Source: Desulfovibrio cuneatus DSM 11391 | Lineage (GTDB): Bacteria; Desulfobacterota; Desulfovibrionia; Desulfovibrionales; Desulfovibrionaceae | Direction: 5' to 3' | DNA length: 64,000 nucleotides | NCBI RefSeq assembly: GCF_000430005.1 | Contig: NZ_AUCY01000019.1 | Location: forward strand, 21,113-85,112 | In this document: positions 36,613 through 44,206 of the stretch, piece by piece | Position numbering within the stretch: position 1 is the stretch's first letter | How the letters are laid out: each line of letters starts with the position of its first letter | Notes under the pieces: generated by a model | Told to the model about the DNA's origin: nothing | Seen by the model: only the letters and a program-made list of their open reading frames with translations | Databases searched by the model: none | Position numbers and translations under genes: made by a program

Positions 36613-37358
36613 TGAGCCAGTTGATGCAGCCGGAAGCCTTTACCCTGCGCCAATATAAGCATGGTGCATGGCACACTATTACCGATGTTATTACCACCGA
36701 CGCTGCGGTGACCGTTTCCTGGGAAGGGCCAGGTATTGTGCCTGGTTCCTGCCGCTTGCTGGGCTGGCCGGAACGGCTGGAAGAAGCCGCCTTGGGGCAT
36801 GTGCTGCTGGAACAAAGCGGTAAGGAGCCTTGGGCCACCACCCGCACAGCCACAGTGACCTGGCAAAATACCACTTTGGGCAGCCAGCACCTGCACATTG
36901 CTCTTTCTGCCCCCCAAGCCGCCAAGCCCCAAGCCCCCCCCCCTTGCTGGAAGGCGGAAAACCTGTTGGCTGCCATGCAGTCTTTTATCAGTACGCCAGG
37001 GCTGTGGAATGATACAGGGTGTTTCCACCGGGCGGGACTTTATTGCCCCCGGCAGGAAACGCTGCTTTTCCGGGCGGAAGATATTGGCCGGCATAACTGC
37101 ATAGACCGCCTTGCAGGCTGGGCAGCTATGCATGGGGTGGGGCTGGAAGACAAGGTGCTTCTGCTTTCTTCACGCATTACTTACAGTATGTGCGCCAAAG
37201 TACTTAAGGCAGGGTTGCGGTTTATGGTGAACCGTTCGGCTGTAACCACGGGTGCCGTGGAGCAGGCCAATGCGGCCAACGCCACGGTGGCCGGGTTTGC
37301 CCGGCATGAAGAAGGGCGGTTTACGGTGTTTGCCGACAACCCAGGCCGCATTCTTTAA
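36612..37358 (+). CDS. fdhD: FdhD-like sulfurtransferase for formate dehydrogenase
   Basis: FdhD passes sulfur from IscS to the molybdenum cofactor of formate dehydrogenases. 248 residues; the C-terminal core is recognisable: FRAEDIGRHNCIDRLAGW, LSSRITYSMCAKVLKAG and VNRSAVTTGAVEQA. The N-terminal half is strongly diverged and the usual sulfur-relay CxxC pair is absent: the matching region reads QAPPPCWKAENLL, with one Cys (112). Coupled to fdhE; its TAA abuts a family-1 repeat end (37359-37378). Confidence 0.82.
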   Translation: MSQLMQPEAFTLRQYKHGAWHTITDVITTDAAVTVSWEGPGIVPGSCRLLGWPERLEEAALGHVLLEQSGKEPWATTRTATVTWQNTTLGSQHLHIALSAPQAAKPQAPPPCWKAENLLAAMQSFISTPGLWNDTGCFHRAGLYCPRQETLLFRAEDIGRHNCIDRLAGWAAMHGVGLEDKVLLLSSRITYSMCAKVLKAGLRFMVNRSAVTTGAVEQANAANATVAGFARHEEGRFTVFADNPGRIL

Positions 37359-37378
37359 GGGAAACGTTGATTTATTTC
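37359..37378. repeat. Family-1 repeat end abutting the fdhD stop codon
   Basis: The fdhD TAA is followed by GGGAAACGTTGATTTATTTC, one base off the consensus end. It fills most of the 31-nt gap to mobA. Confidence 0.55.
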
Positions 37379-37389
37379 TTCAGGTGAAC

Positions 37390-38031
37390 ATGCACATGGC
37401 TTCTCCACATTCCCAGTGTTCTTCTTTTTTGGCTGACCAGCCTGTAACCGGAGTGGTTATGGCTGGGGGGCTTTCTTCGCGCATGGGGCAGGACAAAACC
37501 CAGCTTTCCCTGAACAAGGCTGAGTATGCAGACCTTTTGGGGCGCACTGCTCGTATTTTGCAAGAAGTGGTAGGGGCCGTGTGTATTGTGGGCAGGGAAC
37601 ACCCGGACTATCCTTCCTTTTTTGATGACGAACCCGGCCTTGGTCCGGTGGGGGGCATTGCCACCTGCCTGCGCCGCACAGGCACAGCTTGCCTGGTGCT
37701 TTCTTGCGACCTGCCCTTCATGACAGCCCAAGTGGTGCGGCGTTTGCTGGAATTGCGCAACCAAAGCCCGGCAGAAACGTTGGTTACCTGTTATGTGCAG
37801 CAGGAAACAGGCTATTCAGAACCGCTGGTGGCGGTGTATGAACCAGGGGCACTGCCTTATTTTCAGGAATGTGCCAACAAGCGGTTGCTTAAAATTAACC
37901 GCATTGTGCCAGAAGACAGGCAACAATTTATTTATTATGGTATGCCAGAATCTCTTCCATTTTTTAACGTGAACTATCCGGCAGACCTTGAAGCTGCCCG
38001 CCGTATTCTTATGGCAGGGGGCGAGGGGTAA
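37390..38031 (+). CDS. mobA: Molybdenum cofactor guanylyltransferase MobA
   Basis: Joins GMP to molybdopterin to form the guanine dinucleotide cofactor used by formate dehydrogenase. 213 residues with the nucleotidyltransferase signature VVMAGGLSSRMGQDKTQL, GLGPVGGIATCLR and SCDLPFMTAQVVRRLLE. The ATG at 37390 follows AGGTG. Last of fdhE-fdhD-mobA, just upstream of the enzyme genes. Confidence 0.92.
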   Translation: MHMASPHSQCSSFLADQPVTGVVMAGGLSSRMGQDKTQLSLNKAEYADLLGRTARILQEVVGAVCIVGREHPDYPSFFDDEPGLGPVGGIATCLRRTGTACLVLSCDLPFMTAQVVRRLLELRNQSPAETLVTCYVQQETGYSEPLVAVYEPGALPYFQECANKRLLKINRIVPEDRQQFIYYGMPESLPFFNVNYPADLEAARRILMAGGEG

Positions 38032-38400
38032 CCGCACTTGTGTTGGGCAAAAGCATATGCCTGTTTCTTTTATGGTTGGCCCTGTGGCACCAATAAAAAC
38101 AAGAATTCATTATAATTCAGTAGGCAATAGTTGTTTCCAAAAATGATTTATGTATGTTTTTTCTGATACATACCACTGTTTTTTGTGGATATTATTGACA
38201 TACTTCGCTGTGAAGGATACTGTATTTGTACTCATAAAGAGTCCTCTTATCCCGCTGTCCGTAATGTTTTATTCCACTATTTCAATGTCGCATATGTACT
38301 GTTTTTACGCAGTGCAGGCCATGCGCATGTGGTATACGGCGGCACTCAAGCACTCATCATCCACGCGGTTTTGCGTTGCATTACTGCCCAAGGAGGAAGT
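38032..38400. other. Leader region of fdhA
   Basis: No gene supported. It carries a candidate promoter at 38195-38223 and a long AT-rich stretch, leaving a 5' untranslated region of about 170 nt with no strong hairpin seen. Confidence 0.4.
38195..38223 (+). promoter_or_regulatory. Candidate sigma-70 promoter of fdhA
   Basis: Consensus -35 TTGACA and a weaker -10 TACTGT with 17-nt spacing, about 180 nt upstream of the fdhA start. Confidence 0.4.
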
Positions 38401-41400
38401 ATGCCGGTTTCACGCAGGACATTCCTGAAGTTTACCGCAGGAGCCGTTTCATGTTCAGCCTTTACTGGGCTGGGCATAAGCCTTGCTCCGGCAATGGCTC
38501 AGGCGGAAATCCTCAAATTCCAAAAAACAACCATAACTACCACTGTGTGCTGCTACTGCGCCGTTGGCTGCGGTTTGCTTGTACACACTGCGGATGAAGG
38601 CAAAGGCCGTTCCGTTAACGTGGAAGGTGACCCCGACCACCCAGTGAACGAAGGTGCCTTGTGCGCCAAAGGCGCTGCCATGCGCCAAATGGCTGAAAAT
38701 AAAGCCCGCCCACCCAAGCCAATGTACCGCGCTGCTGGCGCGAAAGAATGGAAAGAAGTGGAGTGGGATTGGGCATATGCCGAAATTGCCAAGCGTGTGA
38801 AGGCAGAGCGTGACGCTTCCTTTACCCTTAAAAACAGTAAGGGCGAAACGGTTAACCGCACGGAAACGATGGTTTCCCTCGGTTCTGCCGCCCTTGATAA
38901 CGAAGAGTGCTGGAGCTACCAAGCTATACAGCGCGCTCTTGGCCTGGTGCATATAGAGCACCAGGCACGAATTTGACACAGCCCCACTGTACCGGCTCTG
39001 GCAGAGTCGTTCGGACGCGGCGCGATGACCAACTACTGGGAAGACATTTCCAATAGTGACTGTGTGTTGATGATGGGGTGTAACCCCGCTGAAAACCACC
39101 CCATTTCCTTTAAATGGGTACTGCGTGCAAAAGATAAGGGCGCAACCCTTATTCACGTGGACCCCCGCTTTACAAGAACCACCGGGCATTGCCAGTTAAG
39201 CGCACACCTGCGTTCTGGTTCTGACATCGCCTTTATTGGTGGTATGATTAACTATATTCTTGCCAACAAGCTGTTTTTTGCAGATTACATGCGTGAGTAC
39301 ACCAACGCATCCTTTGTAGTAGGCAGCAAGTTCAGCTTTAAAGATGGTTTGTTTAGCGGATTTGATGCCAAGAAAAAGGTCTACGACAAATCCACCTGGG
39401 CGTTTGAAATGGATGCCAATGGCGTACCTGTGCGCGACGATTCCTTCAAAAATCCACGGTGCGTACTGAACCTTTTGCAAAAGCATTTTGAACGCTACAC
39501 CCTGGACGCCGTAACTGCCGCCACTGGTACTTCCAAGGAAGACCTGCTGGCTGTGTACAAGGCGTTTGCCTCCACAGGCACGGCTGAACGCTCTGGCACC
39601 ATCATGTATGCCATGGGCTACACCCAGAAAACTGTGGGCGTGCAGAACATTCGCTCCATGTCTATTGTACAGCTACTGCTTGGCAACATTGGTGTTGCTG
39701 GCGGTGGGGTGAACGCCCTGCGTGGTGAATCCAACGTGCAGGGGTCCACAGACCAGGGTCTTTTGGCCAACATTCTGCCCGGCTATATTGATGTGCCCAA
39801 GTCATCTTTTGCCAAGTATGAAGATTGGGTAAAAGCCAGCACCCCGGTGAGCAAAGACCCCAAAAGTGTGAACTGGTGGGGGAATAAGCCCAAGTACATA
39901 GCAAGCCTGCTTAAATCCATGTACCCCGAAGCAACCCTGGAAGAAGCATTTCAGATGTTGCCCAAGGTGGATGCGCACCGGAAAATGACAGACTATTTTT
40001 GGCTGAACATTTTTGAGCGTATGCACAAAGGGGAAATGAAGGGCCTGTTTGCCTGGGGCATGAACCCTGCCTGCGGTGGGGCCAACGCCCAGAAAAACCG
40101 TGAAGCCATGGGCAAGTTGAAGTGGCTGGTAAACGTGAACTTGTATGAGAACGAAACCAGCTCCTTCTGGAAAGGCCCTGGCATGAAGCCAGAGTCCATT
40201 AAAACAGAAGTGTTCTTCCTGCCGTGTGCCGCCTCCTATGAAAAAGAAGGGTCTGTTACCAACTCTTCACGTGTGGTGCAGTGGCGCTACCGTGGCCCGC
40301 ATCCTTTGAACAATGTCAAGCCTGATGGTGACATCATGCTGGAACTGTTCAAGGAAATTCGCGGGATGTATGAAAAAGACGGTGGTGCTTACCCCGATCC
40401 CATCAAGGCCTTGAACATTGCAGACTGGGAAGAGCATAACGAATATTCCCCCCGCAAGGTGGCCCGTTTGCTTAATGGCTACTTCCTGAAGGATGTAACC
40501 ATTAACGGCACCACATACACCAAGGGCCAGCAAGTGCCCAGCTTTGCCATGTTGCAGGCCGACGGTTCCACCACCTCCGGGTGTTGGGTGCTGTGTGGTA
40601 TGCAGCCCGCAGCAGACAAGCACCTTGGCATGCGCCGCGACAAAACCGCCACAGAAATGCAGGCAAACCTGAGCATGACCCCTAACTGGGCATGGGCATG
40701 GCCTGTGAACCGCCGGATTATTTATAACCGTGCTTCTGTTGATGCCACTGGGAAGCCCTTTGCCCCGCAAAAAGCTGTTATTGCTTGGAAAGACGGCAAA
40801 TGGGTGGGCGACGTGGTGGATGGTGGCGGCGATCCTGGTACCAAGCACCCCTTCATCATGCAAACGCATGGTATGGGCGCACTGTTTGGCCCAGGGCGTG
40901 AAGACGGCCCCTTCCCCGAACATTACGAACCGATGGAAAGCCCCTTGAAAAAGCACGGCTTTTCTAACCAGCGCGTGAACCCTGTAGCTTACCTGTTGCC
41001 CACTGAAAAGCTGGCCATAGCAGATGCCAAGTTCCCGCACATTTGTACTACGTACCGCGTGACCGAACACTGGCAAACGGGCCTTATGACCCGCCGTCAG
41101 GAATGGCTGCTGGAAGCAGAGCCTGAAGTGTTCTGTGAAATGAACCCGGCTCTTGCCAAGTCCATTGGTATCAATAATGGCGACAGGGTTCTTCTCTCTT
41201 CCCCACGTGGAGAGGTGAATGCCGTGGCCATGGTGACAGAACGCATTCAGTCCTTCACCATTATGGGCAAAGAAGTGCATCAGATTGGTCTACCGTGGCA
41301 TTATGGCTGGGTAACTCCCAACTTCGGGGGAGATTCTGCCAACCTGCTCACTTCCTCTGTGGGTGAACCCAACACGGGTATTCCCGAAACTAAGGCGTTC

Positions 41401-41424
41401 ATGGCGAACGTTCGTAAAGCCTAA
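38401..41424 (+). CDS. fdhA: Periplasmic formate dehydrogenase alpha subunit (selenoprotein)
   Basis: Oxidises formate to CO2 (or reduces CO2) at a molybdo- or tungsto-bis-MGD site. 1007 residues reading through an in-frame TGA at 38974-38976 as selenocysteine 192, in context HQARI-U-HSPTVPALA, the active-site U-H pair of the family. A twin-arginine signal (SRRTFLKF) sends it to the periplasm folded. The [4Fe-4S] ligands are Cys50, 53, 57 (VCCYCAVGCG) and Cys88 (GALCAKG). The C-terminal domain ends near QIGLPWHYGW, EPNTGIPETKAF. GGAGGAAGT precedes the ATG; fdhB follows after 11 nt. Confidence 0.96.
38977..39010 (+). promoter_or_regulatory. Bacterial SECIS element
   Basis: Directly after the Sec UGA. 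A short stem pairs 38986-38993 with 39000-39007 (two mismatches) and exposes the loop GGCTCT at 38994-38999, 17 nt from the UGA, a suitable place for SelB binding. Confidence 0.65.
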
Positions 41425-41435
41425 GGAGGTGAACC

Positions 41436-42146
41436 ATGGGTAAAATGATGTTCATCGACCTGACCCGCTGCACAGCATGCCGTGGGTGCCAGGTGGCCTG
41501 TAAGCAGTGGAAGAGCCTGCCGGGTGAAGCAACCCGCAATACCGGTACTCACCAAAACCCGCCGGACCTCAGTTTTAACACGCTGAAGCTGGTGCGTTTT
41601 TCAGAACCTAAAGTAGATGGGAAATTGCACTGGTTGTTTTTCCCGGATGCCTGCCGCCACTGCCTGGAACCCCCCTGCATGGGCCAGGCAAACCTGGACG
41701 ATGAAGGTGCTGTGATTCAGGACGAAGCCACTGGCGCTGTCATCTTCACCGATAAAATTGCCAATGCCGATGCGGAAGCTGTGCGTACTGCTTGTCCTTA
41801 TGACATTCCCCGTCCTGAAAAAGACGGGAAAATGTCTTCCAAGTGCGACTTTTGCATAGACCGTATTAGCAATGGCATGAAACCTTCCTGTGTGCATGTG
41901 TGCCCCACGGGCTGCATGAACTTTGGCACGGAAGAAGAAATGCGGGCCCTTGCCAAAACACGCCTGGAAGAAGTGAAAAAACACTACCCACAGGCAACCC
42001 TTGGCAATGACGACGTGCGGGTTATGTACCTGTTCGCTGTTGACCCTAAAAACTACTCCTATAACGCCGTTGCGGAAGCGGCCCCCACCGGGCCCATGAC
42101 ACGGCGCGAAGTGTTTGCCAGCCTTGCCGGCAAACCCAAGGCATAG
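41436..42146 (+). CDS. fdhB: Formate dehydrogenase beta subunit, iron-sulfur
   Basis: Electron-transfer subunit with four [4Fe-4S] clusters. 236 residues; cysteine groups CTACRGCQVACKQW, CRHCLEPPCM, CPYDIP with CDFCIDRI, and CVHVCPTGCM. No signal peptide, so it should hitch-hike with FdhA through Tat. The lack of a membrane anchor gene suggests a soluble periplasmic FdhAB giving electrons to c-type cytochromes (inference). AAGGAGG precedes the start; its TAG adjoins repeat copy C. Confidence 0.95.
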   Translation: MGKMMFIDLTRCTACRGCQVACKQWKSLPGEATRNTGTHQNPPDLSFNTLKLVRFSEPKVDGKLHWLFFPDACRHCLEPPCMGQANLDDEGAVIQDEATGAVIFTDKIANADAEAVRTACPYDIPRPEKDGKMSSKCDFCIDRISNGMKPSCVHVCPTGCMNFGTEEEMRALAKTRLEEVKKHYPQATLGNDDVRVMYLFAVDPKNYSYNAVAEAAPTGPMTRREVFASLAGKPKA

Positions 42147-42370
42147 GCGAAACGCTGATTTATTCCGTTTGACGGCGTTACTTTCTCCGCTCGGGCTTCG
42201 TGGAAATGTGCGTGTGGCAAAAGCCACACGCACCCTCCGCGCCTCGCTCCACGGCTCGCTAACGCTCGCGACTGCCGTCGGCTTTAGTGAAATGGGGCAA
42301 GACAGGAGGAGCCCACCCCTCTCGTAAAATAACCTTGTGCCTTGCCAAACAAAATAACTGAGCGCTTCCC
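42147..42370. repeat. Family-1 element, copy C, with enlarged interior
   Basis: 224 bp between ends GCGAAACGCTGATTTATTCCG and TGAGCGCTTCC, placed right after the fdhB TAG. The left interior contains a GTGTGGC/GCCACAC hairpin and the inverted GCGAGCG module (42242-42272); the right part, CTTGTGCCTTGCCAAAC, matches copies A and D. Confidence 0.65.
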
Positions 42371-42403
42371 CTGTGCTTTATACTCATTGATTGTTCATTA
42401 TAG

Positions 42404-42437
42404 AAAACCCCTGGCAATAGATGTTGCCGGGGGTTTT
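42404..42437. terminator. Bidirectional terminator between fdhB and ssb
   Basis: AAAACCCC-GGCAA pairs with TTGCC-GGGGTTTT around a 6-nt loop; A and T runs at the ends allow use on either strand. Confidence 0.8.
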
Positions 42438-42507
42438 ATGTATACGTATTCATTTGCTACTTGGGGAGGAGTCTTTTTCAGAAAATAGCCATATTTAGTA
42501 TGGACTT

Positions 42508-42633
42508 GGGAACTCTGGTTTTTTTCGTTTGGCAAGGCACGAAGTATTTTCTGAAAGGGCGGCTGGACTCTTTGGTCCTGCCCCCTTTCAAAAAATGCAA
42601 GTAACGCCGCCAAACGGAAAAAGACAGTGTTCC
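42508..42633. repeat. Family-1 MITE-like element, copy D
   Basis: 126 bp ending 2 nt before the ssb stop on the facing side. Ends GGGAACTCTGG and ACAGTGTTCCC; core TGAAAGGGCGG...CCCCCTTTCA with tip GGACTCTTTGGTCC. On the minus strand the ssb TAA is followed by GGGGAACACTG. Confidence 0.65.
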
Positions 42634-42635
42634 CC

Positions 42636-43139
42636 TTAAAATGGTACGTCGTCCATGCCACTGGCTTCCGAAGGGAAGGCAGGGCCGAGGTCCTCCATGG
42701 GGTCTTGCTGGCGTTGCTGCTGGCGCTGTTGCGGTGGGCGCTGCTGCTGTGGCGGACGGTTGCTGGGGGCATCATAACCGCCAGTGTCTGGGCCATCGCC
42801 GCCGCCGCTTTGGCCTTTACGGTCCAGGAACTGGACGCGGTTGGCCTTAATTTCCGTGGAATAGCGGTCTTGGCCTTGCTGGTCTTGCCATTTGCGGGTT
42901 TGCAGGCTGCCTTCCACAAATACAAGGCTGCCCTTGCCAAGGAAGTTGGCGCAGTTTTCTGCAGCACGTTGAAATACGACTACCCGGTGCCATTCCGTGC
43001 GGTCAACCTTGTTGCCGTCTTTATCCACGTATGATTCATCGGTGGCAATATTCAGGTTGGCAATGGGTATGCCGGAAGGGGTATATTTCAATTCCGGGTC
43101 ACGCCCGAGCCTGCCGATAATCATAACCTTATTCAGCAT
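42636..43139 (-). CDS. ssb: Single-stranded DNA-binding protein
   Basis: Coats single-stranded DNA in replication and repair. 167 residues: OB-fold to about residue 110 (MLNKVMIIGRLGRDPELKYT, EWHRVVVFQRAAENCANFLGK in pieces), a Gly/Pro/Gln-rich linker and the acidic tip MDDVPF that docks partners. Starts 12 nt after the unknown gene of the acc operon. Confidence 0.96.
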   Translation of the reverse strand: MLNKVMIIGRLGRDPELKYTPSGIPIANLNIATDESYVDKDGNKVDRTEWHRVVVFQRAAENCANFLGKGSLVFVEGSLQTRKWQDQQGQDRYSTEIKANRVQFLDRKGQSGGGDGPDTGGYDAPSNRPPQQQRPPQQRQQQRQQDPMEDLGPAFPSEASGMDDVPF

Positions 43140-43151
43140 GGTATTCTCCTT

Positions 43152-43544
43152 TTACCGGGCAGGGGCTACTTCCTGAACGGTTTTTTCAAGAAGGCTTAAG
43201 GCCTCTTCAATGGTATCTGTTAACTGGAACGCTGTTTGGGCATTACGCTCTGCCAGGGCTGCCTCAAGGGCTGCCACAGCGGTGCGCACAGGGGGCAAGC
43301 CAGTATCCAGGGCTTTGCGCTGTGTCTCTTCAAGTTCACCAAATTGGAACAGGTCTTCAAGGCGGGCTGCCAGTTCCAGCACCCCCCGGTTTTGGGTGGG
43401 GGCTGGCTGGCTGCGCTTGTTTTTTCCTGCAATGGTAAACCCTTCATCTGGGTAAGCCAGGGCATACAGGGCAGGCCATGTTTTAGGCACATCTTCTTCC
43501 CTGTAGGTAATTGCACTTACCCGGATGAACAGGATTTTACCCAT
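43152..43544 (-). CDS. Unknown protein in the acc operon
   Basis: I do not recognise it. 130 residues, soluble, no signal peptide or membrane segment. N-terminal half MGKILFIRVSAITYREEDVP is beta-prone and a basic KNKRSQPAPTQN loop follows; the C-terminal 75 residues look helical and coiled-coil-like (LELAARLEDLF, VAALEAALAERNAQ). Its ATG shares one base with the upstream stop, and ssb starts 12 nt after its end, so it is translated with the carboxylase genes. Confidence 0.6.
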   Translation of the reverse strand: MGKILFIRVSAITYREEDVPKTWPALYALAYPDEGFTIAGKNKRSQPAPTQNRGVLELAARLEDLFQFGELEETQRKALDTGLPPVRTAVAALEAALAERNAQTAFQLTDTIEEALSLLEKTVQEVAPAR

Positions 43545-44197
43545 TATTCACGTTCCTTCCATTCCATTTGTACGCGGGTTACCACATCTTCCACCTGGGT
43601 GATAAGGTCTGGCGGGCACACGCCAATAAGGGCCTGGCCAGTATCCACGTTTTGGTTGTGATTAAAATACACGGCATAAATAACCCCTTCCGGGCCGGAA
43701 TAGCGCAAGGGCGCTTCCCGCTTCATACGGGACATGATGAAGATTTCTTCACCGTCGCGCACGGAAACTGCCTTGGGGCCAGACACCTTGATTTTTATGT
43801 CCACTGCGGGCACAAAATAGTATTTAGCCCGTTCCGGGGCAAGGTACAGGTGCAGGGCCTGCTTCAGAATTTGTTCCAGCACTTCTTCTTTGGAAAGGAA
43901 GTGGCGGTACCGAACCAGTTCCACGCCTGCTTCCACAAAGGAACCCTGGAGTTCTGTATTCAGCCATACCACTTCCCCTTTTTCCGGGCAATGAATGTTT
44001 TTTTCATTGCGTTCTCTGTCCAGGGTGGCCAGCAGGGAGCCTGGTTTTTCTTTCCAGGTGCCCATGGGCCCATGCAGCTGGGTGCCAGGGGCAAGCCCTT
44101 CCGGAAGGGTAAGCACGCCAGTATGGGGGCTGGTAATGGTAAGCTCTTTGTAAGGAGAGGCTTTTATTTTTTCAAGTACTGCGCTGATATCAAGCAT
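43544..44197 (-). CDS. Biotinyl/lipoyl-like carrier protein of the carboxylase operon
   Basis: 217 residues. The C-terminal 80 residues fit a biotinyl domain: SVRDGEEIFIMSRMKREAP followed by YSGPEGVIYAVYFNHNQNV and DTGQALIGV. The usual AMKM is replaced by SRMK, leaving Lys159 as the likely attachment site. The N-terminal half has another lipoyl-like stretch (GEVVWLNTELQGSFVEAGVEL) with no lysine motif. Between the carboxyltransferase fusion and the unknown gene; probable BCCP of this system (inference). Confidence 0.6.
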   Translation of the reverse strand: MLDISAVLEKIKASPYKELTITSPHTGVLTLPEGLAPGTQLHGPMGTWKEKPGSLLATLDRERNEKNIHCPEKGEVVWLNTELQGSFVEAGVELVRYRHFLSKEEVLEQILKQALHLYLAPERAKYYFVPAVDIKIKVSGPKAVSVRDGEEIFIMSRMKREAPLRYSGPEGVIYAVYFNHNQNVDTGQALIGVCPPDLITQVEDVVTRVQMEWKERE

Positions 44198-44206
44198 GGT
44201 CGTTCC

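Noticed and set aside
38941..39024. Apparent nonsense mutation or split of fdhA into two genes
   Set aside because: The stop is TGA at the exact active-site position, the frame continues without shift, and a SECIS-like hairpin follows; selenocysteine explains it.
42147..42635. Insertion sequence downstream of fdhB
   Set aside because: Inverted ends are present but the interior has no transposase reading frame; it is two short non-coding elements.
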